This document shows, piece after piece, positions 10,641 through 21,570 of a stretch of DNA of 64,000 nucleotides. Below the pieces are notes generated by a model that searched no databases, was not told the origin of the DNA, and worked only from the letters and a program-made list of their open reading frames with translations. The stretch covers positions 186,001 to 250,000 of the forward strand of contig JADDOH010004002.1 in NCBI GenBank assembly GCA_016648135.1. The letters run 5' to 3'. The stretch is from Agrypnia vestita (Eukaryota; Arthropoda; Insecta; Trichoptera; Phryganeidae). How positions within the stretch are numbered: the first letter of the stretch is position 1; the number at the start of each line of letters is the position of its first letter. The position numbers and the translations under genes were made by a program.

Positions 10641-12020
10641 TTGTGATGTTATTTTATCAAGACTGGGTGTTTTTGAAACGCTACAGTAATTGTACCTTGT
10701 ATTGTAATTGTAATTAAAACATTTTTTAAAAAAATCCTCGAATATTTTAAATGTTAATTCATTTAGAGGAAATGGACAACAATGAATAAATGTTCAGATA
10801 GTATAATCTGGTTCCTCATAGAATAAACGTTTTATATATTTGAACTCCAGTTCAAATACATTATGGTCACCGTATTTTTTAATAAATAACTATGCGTCCG
10901 CCTATCTTGAAAGTCAGTTGCGTACTGACGCGTCCAATCAACCAACCACTGCAAAGATAGCCATACTTTGGCACACACACACACACACGCACATTATGTA
11001 TAATCGTATCAATCTGTTGAATAGTGAAAAGTATGAATCTGGTTATATAAGTTTGTGCTCATGGTTATCCCAGGTGCTAGCTACTGGAATTTGTGACGCG
11101 TTTTAGTTACGGCTGCTGTATCTCGAGTTCTATGATCGATTTTCATAATTCAAACGCTGATAATTTTACTTTCATCGAACTGTATCAGAATATTGTTGAA
11201 ATCACTAGTCTTTAGTTCAATCAAAATCATTAAAATATAATAAATGATTGCTATATATAATGCATTTTTTTAAATAAATTAATATGCGTATACTAAATGC
11301 GTATGCATAAATATTCTTACTATTTTCAAACTAAGCTAAGCGGCTGTTCTATGTAAAATAAGTCTAACTTGCTGGTCTGGAACGAAGCTTGAATTCGCGA
11401 CCACAAAGTGTCTTAACCACTAGACTAACAAACTATTCCTTGTAACCTAATCTAACCTTTTTAAAACTAACCAAGATTGTAAATCCATGTACATTGGGTC
11501 GTGTCACTATGGCAAAAATATTTCGTTTTTGAACGTAATAGCTATCAAAAATTGCATTGTGTTTATAGTCACAAGGAAATGCAATAAAATGCGATTTCAG
11601 TATACTTTTGGTAGTAAACGAGCAAAAAATATTCTGATATTATGTGTTTTTAGTGATTTTTTAGGGGTGATAAAGCGTTACTTTATCACCCCTAAAATTA
11701 ATTGCTGAGAAATTTATAGTTTATTATTTATAAAAAAACAGCTGAGTAATTATAATATTACAATATGTAAATATGTAACAAATATATCTTTCAGACATTT
11801 ATGTATTTAAAGGTCATTCATTGAGCGAGCTAAAAGTACAATTTTTAATTAAAACTGTAAATGCAGTATTTAATCAATAATTACACACTAAAAAGCAACA
11901 TTTAAGTATCAAATTCGAAAATTCCAAAAAAGTTGAAAAAAATGGCACACCCTAATGTACAAGGACTGTTGAATCGAATTTTGTAATCACATGTTGACTA
12001 ATTGTATATTTTGACAACAG
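10640..12020. other. Ssk intron 3, right part
   Basis: A (CA)n run at 10974-10989, the SINE-like fragment at 11345-11440, and a 15-bp hairpin gataaagcgttactttatc at about 11669. No exon seen. Confidence 0.45.
11345..11440 (-). repeat. tRNA-like SINE head, degenerate
   Basis: The minus strand reads tagtctagtggttaagacac (box A) and gaattcaagc (box B with a mismatch). Preceding text attttcaaactaagctaagc is shared with 3860-3895 and 38893-38925 (gtagctaaacgcttgtgcta), so a family is present. Confidence 0.5.
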
Positions 12021-12116
12021 GTGGGTCTTGCTGTCGGGTCCTTGTGCGTCTTCCAAGGAGCCATCTACCTGATGGATACGGTGCTGTCTCTCATCCACTA
12101 CTCCAAGGATATGTGA
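12021..12116 (+). CDS. Ssk: Snakeskin (Ssk), last coding exon with stop
   Basis: Acceptor ttgacaacag ends at 12020. The exon reads VGLAVGSLCVFQGAIYLMDT (span 4), then VLSLIHYSKDM and TGA at 12114-12116. The ending IHYSK followed by a very short cytosolic tail is typical of Ssk. Intron 3 is about 2.9 kb and holds a candidate PIF-like MITE, a hAT-like relic and tRNA-derived SINE heads. Confidence 0.93.
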   Translation: MGLAVGSLCVFQGAIYLMDTVLSLIHYSKDM

Positions 12117-12321
12117 ACATGAAGAGCAGATGCAGAGACGAAGAATGACATCATTCTCATCATCAATCAGTCACCCTGTCTAATTCATCCCTATCCATAA
12201 TCTACTTGATAAGATTAACCACAAAAAGAATACTTAAGTAATGTTATTCAAAAAAATATATAATACAAATCAAACATAATTATTTAGATTTTTATATGTC
12301 GTGCTTTTCAAGGAATTACTA

Positions 12322-12331
12322 AATAAATAAA
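12322..12331 (+). promoter_or_regulatory. Candidate polyadenylation signals of Ssk
   Basis: Two overlapping AATAAA hexamers (12322 and 12326) lie about 205 bp after the Ssk stop codon, giving a 3' UTR of roughly 220 bp. The position is sensible, but AATAAA is frequent in AT-rich DNA. Confidence 0.5.
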
Positions 12332-12904
12332 ATTAAAATATAGAATATATTTTTTAATTTTTTTTTAATTTTGGCTTATTTTTTTATCTCATGATCCTGG
12401 CTGTAGACTAACATAGCTTCGAGTGGGTTTATGTGTATTTCTGTACGTTGTTGACAGTTTATAAAGGCGTTTCAGCGTATATTATCTTTGTTATCTGTTG
12501 ACTATATTATCGCAGAGAACATAGTACAAAAAAGCATTTTTATAATCTACTTTATCATATAATACTTAATGCATGCAAGAAATTAAAATTTAGTGGCGTA
12601 ACAGCAAATCACCGTCCTCCTTATGTCCCTTGTGAACCTAACTCATTTAACATTTTTTTTAATCGACAATAATTTATATTTTCGAATTAACATTTTTTTA
12701 CTTGTAGGCCTTTAAAATACTTAATTTAATGTACAAACTACTATTATTGCTGGCTTAAATTAGGTTTATCTAGTTGATACATAAAAGTTAATACTTCCTA
12801 ATAATGGTACCATCGGTGGGTTAATTTTTATTTTTTAGCGTCCTTGTGAGACTCGGAAGTCCACAACGGAATTATTAAATATTTAAATGTAATATTTATC
12901 TATA

Positions 12905-13243
12905 TAATTAATAAAAATTAACTAATTTTCACCACTTTTGTATTGAAAAATATCAACATGTTACAGATCCCATGGTCTCTTCGTCAGGATACAATTGTAT
13001 ACTAACAAATTGAATTAAAAATTCGAAGTATAGAGAGTCAAAATATAATAATGAAGTACCTACTTGACATGAAAGTAAATTTAAAAGATAACTATTTGTA
13101 AAAAGGACCTGATTATTTATAATATTCAATTTAATATTAATACTTTTTCTTTTATCCTGACGAAGGGGCCATGGGCTCTGAAACATGTTGATATTTTTCA
13201 ATACAAAAGTGGTGAAAACAAAGTTCATTTTTATTAATTATAT
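12905..13243. mobile_element. Hairpin element with hammerhead motifs, downstream of Ssk
   Basis: The left arm (ttttcaccacttttgtattg, aaaaatatcaacatgtt, cccatgg, cttcgtcaggata) is inverted at 13145-13243. It lies 0.6-0.9 kb after the Ssk poly(A) signals. Confidence 0.8.
13150..13196 (+). ncRNA. Hammerhead-ribozyme-like motif
   Basis: Stem I TATC 13153-13156 with GATA 13190-13193; CTGACGA 13157-13163; stem II about 13164-13179 with one G-G mismatch; GAAA 13180-13183; palindromic stem III ACATGT 13183-13188; NUH = GTT. The opposite arm (minus, 12960-12990) keeps CTGACGA but has GTAA in place of GAAA. Confidence 0.65.
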
Positions 13244-14149
13244 TAATAATATCACCACAAAATTATTTTGCTGTTTTTGAAGAAGTAATATTTATCGTTA
13301 TAATAAGATTTTAAAATCTACGCTGAAATTGTTGCAGGCAGTTACGCCACTGAAGAAATAAATTTAATAAGAATGTTATATGGGGGGGCAGTGTCGCTGC
13401 TTATGGCGTTTCTGCTGCAAGATCCTGAACATCAGCCAAAGAGGTAGAAGACAAAAGGCAGATTATCCCAGAAAATGAAATGCTAACTGAAAATCTATGA
13501 AATTTTATAATAGATTCATTAGGATTTTATTCTTTGGTTTTTTTCCATGCCGACCTCTCTTGCCAATGTTTCGGATCGCATTGCAAGGTTTAATGTTTAA
13601 ATATAATTTTTATACCATTAGAAAATGTATAATTTGTACAACTAAAAATTTAATTAAATAATTTAATGTAAAATTGAGACTATTATTTCAGTGTTCAAAT
13701 GTGTGTAAACGCTATGTTTTTTGTATATATCTAACTAACTAACCAACTAACCATCACGCCGTTTCTCCGAAGGGGTAGGCAGAGAGGATTGAACGCCGCA
13801 CTCTTCTATGCTGGCACACCACACTTTTGCTTCGGCCACATTCATACATCTTCTCACACAAGTTCTGCGGTTGCTGCGGCTTTTAACAGGGCCATCCTCA
13901 TGATAATCCTATATATCTACATGAATAAAAATAGAAGAAAAGCATGTGGCGAGTATGTCTTCCTGGTTCTATTTATAATTATAGACAAATTCAGTTTAAT
14001 AAATTGATAAAAATAATAAACGAACTTCAGTCTTCCTATAGGAGTTATTAACTACCATACCGCCAAAACGCCAAAAGAGGTTTCACGATTATGTGTGCCT
14101 ATAATATAGATACAAATTGAGAGATTTTTGCAAGGAGGAGTTAGATAGT
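13244..14149. other. Intergenic, little recognised
   Basis: 13545-13600 is a fragment of the GATCCCATTGCAGGGTCC hairpin family; 13731-13897 is LINE A. The rest is AT-rich without signal. Confidence 0.45.
13731..13897 (-). mobile_element. LINE family A, very short 3' fragment
   Basis: ctaactaactaaccaactaa followed by the family 3' end ccatcacgccgtttctccg and the region encoding the C-terminus, to ctcatgataatcc. It is strongly 5'-truncated, with the 3' tail at the low-coordinate side. Confidence 0.85.
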
Positions 14150-14605
14150 TTTTTTTTGTAAAATTTCTGAAAAAAAAAATGGCCGCTTCATGCCCATTCC
14201 CTTGAAGCTCCTCCGCCGTGACTGAGATGCAACTTTTCGAGGTGTACGTTTGTCTGATACAAAAAGGAATGTCATGAACTTATTAATAAATTAATAAATG
14301 AAATATCCATGATAAAGCTTACGAGTTTATTAATACGATAATTCAATTGCTAAAAACAATCGATATTTAAAAAAAAAAAATGTTTTTTTTTTTAATTCAA
14401 ACTGCTGTCAATTCTACTAAATAGGATTTTATTACATCGGATATGTCCCATTATACATATTTCATTTCTTAATAAGTACAAGACTTTATTTTCTGTCTCG
14501 GACGAACGTGCACTGGGGAATGTTGCATTCGGTCACGGCAGAGGATCTCCACGGGAATGGAAATGATGCGGCCATTTTTTTTAAATTTCCAATAAAATAA
14601 AAGCC
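14150..14605. repeat. Foldback with GTGACTGAGATGC arms
   Basis: The left arm (gccgtgactgagatgcaac, tgtacgtttgtctgata) recurs inverted at about 14480-14590. A half copy is at 4025-4200 (gccgtgactgagatgcaaca, gcacgtttgtccgacata). Confidence 0.65.
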
Positions 14606-14723
14606 ATCATAAAAAATTATCATCTCGTTATTAAAAATAATCCAATGTCTACTTAAATTTCAGGCTCCCAAAGTGGTGTAACCCCTTAATGAAAAAAACC
14701 ACCAAAATGAAAAAAAAGTTTTG

Positions 14724-14968
14724 TGGGGTATAAAAGCAAAAGCAGCAATATCCCAAAAATGAAAAAAAAGTTTTGAATACAATCACCGAGGATTACTAAT
14801 TTAAAATGTACTAAATTCTAGAATTTAAGTATCTATCCCGTCCAAAATCATGTTTCCTATAAATTTACGTGCTATAAAATCTCGAATTATAATACATTAT
14901 AAATTAATAATACTCGATGACTGCAATCAGTTTTTTTTGTATATTGCTGCCTTTGCTTTTATACCCCA
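14724..14968. repeat. GGGTATAAAAGC MITE family, copy 2
   Basis: tgtggggtataaaagcaaa at the left, inverted ttgcttttataccccaca at the right; about 245 bp. A lone terminus fragment is at 1837-1866. Confidence 0.8.
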
Positions 14969-15186
14969 CAAATATTAAACCGATGAATTCAATTGTAATA
15001 TTTAATAAATTAGCAAAAGTATGGATACTTATATAACGATTTGACACCACAGTCCATTGGGGGAATGGCAAGATGACAGCACTTATTGATTGGCTTGTCA
15101 AACGGTTTGAGATTGATACCCGGAATATGGTATTAAACCCTAATACTGATTGAGGCAATACAAAGTAATGTGTATTAATTAAATTA

Positions 15187-16050
15187 CAAAAGTCTCACAG
15201 AGACAAAGCTATTTATTTGAGAAACGTGTATGTTTACATCAATTATAACAATATTTTTATATGTATGTAAGTTCGTCCTGAGAACTCACTTACTGGATTT
15301 CGTCCACTGGATTACTAAATTAAACTATATTATAGAAGTCTCACAGAGGGGAAACTATGTATATGAGAAACATGTATGGATGTCTTTTTATATGATGGCC
15401 CAGGGCTTACGACCTGTATGAAATGGATAGGTGATCACTCTACACAATGCGAAGTTCACCAATTCCGTCGTTAGAGCACTAAAAACAAGGTATCATTACC
15501 AGCTGCGAAATCAATGTATACTATATTACGAGAAAGACTATAGATGTATCTAGCAACATCACTTTCGGTTCTGCAACCCCTGGTGGGTCTTGGCCTCCTC
15601 AAGAGTCTTCCTCCACTCATCTCGGTTCAGTGCCAGCTCTCTTCAGTTCAGAAGCTCCAAGGCAGAGATGTCTTTGAGGACGTTGTCGCTCCATCTTAAT
15701 TTTGGTCTTCCTGAGCTTTGTTGCCCTATCGGTCTTGGGTTCAGAAGGGATTTGGTGCTTGATGCTCGGTCATTCTCTCTATGTATCTAGCATAGTCCCT
15801 TTAAATATACCTATATTTGGAACAAATAAAAAATTTATAATGTTTGGATATCCTTACGGTGGAATTGGTGAACGTTGCATTGTGTAGACTGATCATTTAA
15901 GCCAGCTCATACTGTCTCTCATATAAATAGCTTCGTCTCTGTGAGACTTCTATAATTTATTTTAAATAATAACCATTCCTCTGTGGACGAAATCCAGAAA
16001 CTGTGTTCTCAGAATATACATATAAAAATATTGTTATAAAATATTTGATT
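15187..16050. repeat. Long foldback (inverted repeat) related to the TCTCACAGAGAC family
   Basis: Left arm about 15236-15475 (caatatttttatatgtatg, ctggatttcgtccac, tagaagtctcacagagg, gatcactctacacaatgcg) matches the reverse complement of 15840-16045. The loop contains the LINE fragment at 15556-15780. The arms contain the tctcacagagac and gatcactxtacacaat segments of the family at 2.8, 49.3 and 58.6 kb. Confidence 0.75.
15556..15780 (-). mobile_element. LINE C-terminal fragment with 12-bp target duplication
   Basis: The minus strand encodes the frequent LINE ending NRDEWRxxLEEAKTHQGLQ (reverse complement of about 15570-15640), preceded by LRWSDNVLKDISALELLN-like codons. A perfect duplication ATGTATCTAGCA lies at 15544-15555 and 15781-15792, so this 225-bp piece was inserted by target-primed reverse transcription into the foldback at 15.19-16.05 kb. 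Confidence 0.85.
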
Positions 16051-16385
16051 ATAACATTTCTACGGCCGTATTTCTAACGCAGTTACCATGACAAATTTTA
16101 TGAGGACGTCCGACGAATAAAAATATTTCAATGATCGGTAACAACTCTTTGTTGTTTTGCTTCCATGTAATGTGATTCAAAAATAAAACAAAAAAATCAA
16201 AACGTCAAACTGTCAAAATTGGGCTTGGTCACGTGATGTTTTCGTGTGTGCTAGTTTTATAATGTTTTTCTCTGTTTTGAGGACAATAATGTGTAAGTTA
16301 GCTGCTAGATTTGTGTAATTCTAGCTGATACAGTTTTGTGTGGCTGGTGGCAAAGAAATCCAGTTGGAGGAGCAGTCAAGGGCTG

Positions 16386-16493
16386 ATGATGAACCACTGG
16401 GCGACTCCTCGCGAGTTTGTGAGCGTCGTGAGAAGCGGAGAGATCTTCCTCTACTGGTGCACCAACTCGGCGCTCTTCAGGGCCGCTCAGATG
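16386..16493 (+). CDS. Putative four-span membrane protein, first visible coding exon
   Basis: Host gene 2; I do not recognise the family. From ATG 16386 the frame gives MMNHWATPREFVSVVRSGEI, then FLYWCTNSALFRAAQM, ending in phase 0 at a donor (ATG|GTAGGA, GT at 16494). It joins in phase to GCC at 19879, where ALSITILCLVIQA completes span 1. The frame stays open upstream of the ATG, so the exon may begin earlier, for example after the AG at 16358-16361. The overlapping frame from 16340 is also open and could join an alternative acceptor at 19850, but its product is hydrophilic and not protein-like. A MITE begins 80 bp downstream, inside the intron. Confidence 0.55.
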
Positions 16494-16570
16494 GTAGGAA
16501 GACGTCATATATTCTGCAATGGCTATATAATATGACACTGGCATATGTCTATGATGGACGAGTTAAAGGA

Positions 16571-16917
16571 ATAATCCAAGAATATGGTCCCGTTGTTTAT
16601 ACAATGAAAATAAGTATTTCACTATATAATTTAATGTCCTGTTAATTTAATGTAACTAAAATAATCGTAATCTAAATTAAACAAACCAAACCTAATAACC
16701 TAACCTAAACAAACCTAATAACCTAACCTAACCTCATATATTGCCTATGAAATGTCAAAATATTCAGTGCATTTTTCAAAACTTTAAAGTGTAATATCTT
16801 ATTTAATACTTACTTTTTAAACGTAAATTATCTTTCATTTTGTTATTAGCACATTCAATAATATAGTGAAATAATCATTTTCGTTGTATATGCAATGGGA
16901 CCATTATCTTGGATTTA
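16571..16917. repeat. MITE family with CCAAGA-TATGGTCCC ends, copy 1
   Basis: aatccaagaatatggtccc at the left; its inverted match gggaccattatcttggatt at the right; imperfect TIRs run about 60 bp to tatttcactatat. The centre holds CCTAA-rich text. It lies in the intron of gene 2, 78 bp after the donor. Confidence 0.8.
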
Positions 16918-16930
16918 GCCCTGGGCTATA

Positions 16931-18444
16931 GTTACCAATGTTAAAGTTGCACCGATTTTGTTAATTTTTTTTCCCTAGCGTAATAAAGGGTGGGTGGCAG
17001 ATAGTGGGTTTGGGAGCTGTATGAAATATTAACCAATATTCCGGTATACTTGAGTGTCCTGATTCCAAAAATGACATAAAATAATCCCGCACTCTTATAT
17101 TAAACGAGTAATTCCATTTTAAAAATCGTTAGTAAGTATGACGAATGAGGCCTTTTCTTGAAATATTGCACGTATCTATGGAAATCATTGAATAATTGTC
17201 TATGGTTCGTGTACTGGCAGCTTCCAAACCCAGTATCTGCATTTATCCCTAAAGGGTCCTGATTACATAAATGACGTAAATGATTGTCGCAAGCAAGTTT
17301 ATAAGCAGTTATTTTAAGTTTAAAAATGATAGATTTTGGACACTTCAGGCCATAGATGCCCATACAAATTATATGTTGTGCTGTTTTATTCATAGAAAAT
17401 GAGTGTCCTGATTCCAAAAATGTTAAGAATATGGCCGGCCGCACTTTGGATACGAATTATTACATACGTATTCGTACGATTATTTTCGTACGTATGGAGC
17501 GCGCACATTGATTGCGTCTTGCGTCATGATCAGTTACTTTGCGCATTTCTCCAATGACGTTTGTGCCAAATGAATAATCTGTATCTTCTGGAAAATTCTA
17601 TTATGGCAGACTTAAATAATGACAAATTTCATGACTATCTATAAAATAGATTCACAAATGCTGGGGAGAATCGAAGTGCAACGAAAGCTCATAACATCGG
17701 AGAAATATTTAAAAGTTTTTTGTTCGAAGTACATAATTATAACTCACCATTATACCTCAATTATACTAATTATACCTCATCATTAAACCAAATTATTTAA
17801 CTTACAGGTATTTTTAGTTCTTTAGAGATTCTTCGTTGATGGTCACGTAGTTGATTCATTTTGTCCCACAAACTTTGTGGTCATGTATCAAATTGACAAA
17901 ATTTTCAATATCCATCGTACGAATTCGCAAAAATTTCCGAACAAATCCGAATCGTGTCGGACGCTGCATCTACACGTGCGTACACGCACTTCTAAACCGT
18001 GTATAGTGTGCGATGTTCAGTACTACTTCGAAGATCAGGAATATACTTGCGTATTCGTACTATACGTACTACTCAATTTCGTACGAAAACGCATCCAGTG
18101 TGCGGCCGGCGTAACCAGGCACGCAATTATTTAACGAGTAATTCCAATTTAAAAATCGCGATTATTTTCTTAGTAAGTTTGACAAATCAGCAAATTCCTT
18201 TGAATTTTTACACATATCTATGGATAAGTATTTGAATCATTGAATAATTGTCTATAGTTCGCGTATCGTACAGATAAAATGGCTGATCTGTCAAACTTAC
18301 TAAGGAAATCATTATGATTTTTAATTTGATTAACTGCTTTTAAACTTGCTTGTGACAAAATTTTACTTCATTTATGTAATCAGGACCTTTTATTACGCTA
18401 GGAGAAAAAAACTACAAGGTTGGTGCAACTTTAACATTGGTAAC
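16931..18444. mobile_element. TIR element, about 1.5 kb, with a nested insertion
   Basis: gttaccaatgttaaagttgc at the left and its reverse complement (ggtgcaactttaacattgg) at 18422-18444. Two direct copies of an acgagtaattcca...ttataagcagtt block (17100-17320 and about 18130-18350) flank a nested element. No coding frame. It lies in the intron of gene 2. Confidence 0.65.
17433..18113. mobile_element. Nested TIR element with GGCCGGC(C) ends, hAT-like
   Basis: ggccggccgcactttggata at the left, and the right end reads (reverse complement) acgccggccgcacactggat. Sub-terminal text is rich in TACGTA and CGTACG motifs. It is inserted in the 1.5-kb TIR element of gene 2's intron. The class is a guess from terminus style. 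Confidence 0.55.
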
Positions 18445-18569
18445 TGGTAATTGGTAACTTTAACTTTAACATGGAATATTGGCTTCCCTCTAGGATCGCC
18501 ATCTGTGTCTTCAGCCTTTTTCCTGGTTAGATTACTTCTTCATGAGCAGAAATTTGTCAGAAAATAATA

Positions 18570-18770
18570 ATATAAAGGCGTCCGTGGAAGACCACGCACG
18601 ACCAGATAAATCAAATACTAAAAGATAGCCCTATCAGAAAGTTCAACAACCAATAGCGTGCATCAGAAGGTGTATGAAAGTGGACGAAGCAAAAGTAGTG
18701 TGTCAAGACAGAAGAGTGTGGCGTTCTATCCCCTCTACCTTAACCTCCTGGGTACATCTGTCCTATACAT
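18570..18770 (+). mobile_element. LINE family A, decayed fragment
   Basis: The text aaggcgtccgtggaagacca, agaaggtgtatgaaagtgg and gtcaagacagaagagtgtgg corresponds to the GRPRKTWHDQ, CMRRCM and CQDRRVW codons of family A with several indels. Confidence 0.75.
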
Positions 18771-19849
18771 AGTACGTAACAAATAAAAAAATCTCAACAA
18801 TACTGTACAAAACTGTACAACCCACAATATTCATGTTGTTCTCTTGAATCTCCGCGAGTAAAAACTTTTCATATAAAATGATTGATTATAGAATTAGACT
18901 CATCGCATGAGACTAGCGCAATTCGGCCGATTACCAATCAAGACAATTTGTGCAAGCATTATTTGATTGGGACGCGCGCGTAGGTTACATCAATTAGCCA
19001 TTTCACGATTTAAATTTAAACATATAGAACCATTGCCAAATTAATTTTCTCTTGAGACGAATTAGCCGAAGTCTGCAACTCAAGAGCATACCAGCGTTTT
19101 CGCATAAAAATAATTATTAATAATTAAGATAGGTACATAATAAAATTTATGAAAAGAGTTGTCGTTTTTCAACATAAAAATTGATTTAAAACAAAATACA
19201 TTCAAGTTCGATCTAGCGACTTCTAGTTTCATAAGCTAGGTTTATTGTCGTTAGATTTACTGGTTGACTTAGAGGAACGAATGGAAATTACAAATATTCA
19301 ACCATAGATGGCGTTAGCCTTATAGACATTGCATTGTGTAATGTGACGAGTTAGTAAAGCCATATAATACAGATCTTAAGCCCTGTGGCTACTCTATAAT
19401 GTTATAAATAGCTTAAAATCCATATAAATAGCTTAAAATTAAACTTGAAATCGCGTACAAGAATAGGTATGATGAGAGATTTTGAAATAACATATTATAT
19501 TGTAGGTACACGTCTACTATTACCGAAAATAACATTATTTCAGTAATAAACTATGCTTTTACGCAAATAATTTCATCTACATATTTTTAATTTCGCGCAA
19601 AAACGCCCGCAGCTGTCATTTCGTCTACGTGACGTCAAGCTTCAGTAAACATTGCATTGTGTCTATGGCAACGGTTCAAAGACACGGTGATGGGTACTGA
19701 GGCACGTTTCAGTCTGACCGGTGTTTCAGTTAAAATGGCGGATTGCGCAATGCTACACTTTGTGTATCATTAAAACTGGATCATTTTTTAGAATCCTTTC
19801 AAAGTATTTTCTTCTCTAAAATCACTTATTCTCCAATTCGCCTGTTCAG
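18770..19849. other. Intron of gene 2, right part, nothing recognised
   Basis: AT-rich text without repeat matches inside the window, up to the two possible acceptors at 19849 and 19878. Confidence 0.4.
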
Positions 19850-19878
19850 TTGGTCATGCCGCTGGTGTTCCTCAACAG

Positions 19879-20243
19879 GCCCTTTCCATCACGATCCTGT
19901 GCCTGGTGATCCAGGCGCGGCTGCCCCTGCGCCACTGGCAGCGCTTCGTCCTCACCTCCACGGCCGGCTCCTGCCCCGCGGTGTCCGTGCTGCTGCTGAG
20001 CGGCTACCTGGTGGGCTCCCCGGCGCCCGCCTTCATGGAGGTCTGCTTCGGCGCCGCGGAGCTGGTGGCGCAGATCGTCTGCATGTTCTGCATCGTGGAC
20101 TCCTACACCGGCTCCGCGGTGACGGACCCCCACACCGACATGAAGAGGAAGATCGCCATCGTGCTGGCCGTGTCCATCGTCACGCACCTCGGCGACGTGC
20201 TCTGCTACATCGCGTGCCGAAACTACAAGAACTGTTTCTACCA
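19879..20243 (+). CDS. Putative four-span membrane protein, main exon
   Basis: Strongly GC-rich at third positions. The frame in phase with exon 16386-16493 begins after CAG at 19876-19878 (an alternative acceptor is CAG at 19847-19849). It encodes ALSITILCLVIQA (span 1), ARLPLRHWQRF, span 2 (VLTSTAGSCPAVSVLLLSGY), span 3 (MEVCFGAAELVAQIVCMFCI), the loop VDSYTGSAVTDPHTDMKRK, and span 4 (IAIVLAVSIVTHLGDVLCYI), then ACRNYKNCFYQ. The exon probably stops at 20243 before GTTAGT with two bases of a codon left over, so a short last exon is expected; I could not find it. Topology resembles Ssk, MARVEL or other small junction proteins, but I cannot name it. It is the second four-span gene in the same orientation within 8 kb of Ssk. 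Confidence 0.72.
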
Positions 20244-20754
20244 GTTAGTATTTTGTGGTCTAAACCGCTGTGTGGTGGTCGGGAACCGTCGCGGGTCTAG
20301 CCGTACCCGTCTGACGCGACGCGGCTAACCCTCCATTCTGTGATTTTCCTGTACGTAACCACGACCTGTCAATTGTTACAATCAATCGCAACATTCAACA
20401 GTGAGTATCATTTGCGCCCTGCACTGACTTATTGTCTGCTCCAGTACTCTGCTGTACATATTCTATTCCTCGCCAAACACTCGCTGTCACGAGATGATTC
20501 TTCTGGATGGGTGGGAATCCTCTGCTCACAAACAACCCGCCAAATTATGTACACCAAAAGTTGAAAGGCAATAAATCGTCATAAACAAGGCAGGAAGACT
20601 TAATATATAAAGCGGTAATTCAAAATGATGTTAACTACTGAAATGTCGATCATTCTATGTATCAGTACTTATGTTCTCAGGTTTTCACGGCCATTCCTTA
20701 TTTTCTCGTTCGAGTTTTCCGGAGTATTCTGCCGTGTGTATACGACCTTTCTGA

Positions 20755-20860
20755 CTGAAAGCATTGAATCCCATTGCAAGGTCCAAAATCAGGGCTAATG
20801 ATGGACCCTACAATGGGATGCGAAACGCTGGCCAGTAAGCCCGCATATACATGGCAAAAA
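20755..20860. repeat. GATCCCATTGCAGGGTCC hairpin family, copy
   Basis: gaatcccattgcaaggtcca and its inverted partner ggaccctacaatgggatgcg then aaacgctggccag. Related text is at 13545-13600, 44855-44910 and 55790-55880. The last shows TTGATGA...GGATCCGAAAA on the minus strand, so the family may be a far-decayed hammerhead carrier. Confidence 0.5.
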
Positions 20861-21339
20861 CCCCATAAAATTCTGACTAAACGCTTATATCGATACTATA
20901 TGGTCGCGATTGATGTTATCACTGTATTATCATCATCATCTTCATAGATGATGAAAAGGAGGACTACACCTCTCAAAGCTATAATCGTGATGTAAATAAT
21001 AATGTATGTGTATTGTTGTATGTGCACACGTACTGCTGTGTGTATAACACATTTTTGGTAATATATTAAGATTGATTGAAGAGATTAGAAATAAAAGTGC
21101 AATTTTGCATTTGATGAAAATACAGAACGACGTATTCTAATATCTGAAAAATGGAGTCAATGTCAAAATGTATAACTGATTTTAAAAGCATGTTTTTGTG
21201 TTTTAGAAGCATTTTATCAAAAGTGTAATAATTTCATTATAGAATCTCAGCTCTGGCTTTAAAATCAGTTGCCAAACGTTTATATAAATTTAGTGTAATG
21301 GATAGTGGCGATTTTTTCGAAAATTTATGCATGAAAGAG

Positions 21340-21570
21340 TGAAGGATAAACAAAATAGAAGACAATAAAGAAAGAGTCGCGGAGATGTTCGGTAATGAAC
21401 GGGGAGAGGATGGTAATGAAAATATATTAAGCAAATGTTGAGGGTAACTGGGACAGAGGGTGTCAACGAAATATTGAAGAACGGTCGTCTTAAAAGCTTC
21501 AACAATCGAAGAACCTGCATAAGAAGATGTGTGAATGTAGGTAGATGAAGCATGTAAGTAAGTAGACTTT
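21340..21570 (+). mobile_element. LINE family A, decayed fragment
   Basis: aacggggagaggatggtaa, then gagggtaactgggacagagg and aagaacctgcataagaagat follow the order of the RMVKKIY, GNRNRG and RRTCMRRC codons, with frameshifts. It ends near a short gtaagtaagtag remnant of the tail. Confidence 0.65.

Noticed and set aside
16340..16645. 101-codon frame starting MAGGKEIQLEEQSRADDEPL
   Set aside because: It overlaps the gene 2 exon in another frame, reads through the probable donor at 16494 and into a MITE; the product is hydrophilic and does not lead into the span-rich next exon.
19743..20300. 185-codon frame and a minus-strand 113-codon frame
   Set aside because: Shadow frames kept open by the GC-rich codons of the gene 2 exon; both are Arg/His/Gly/Pro-rich and low in information.
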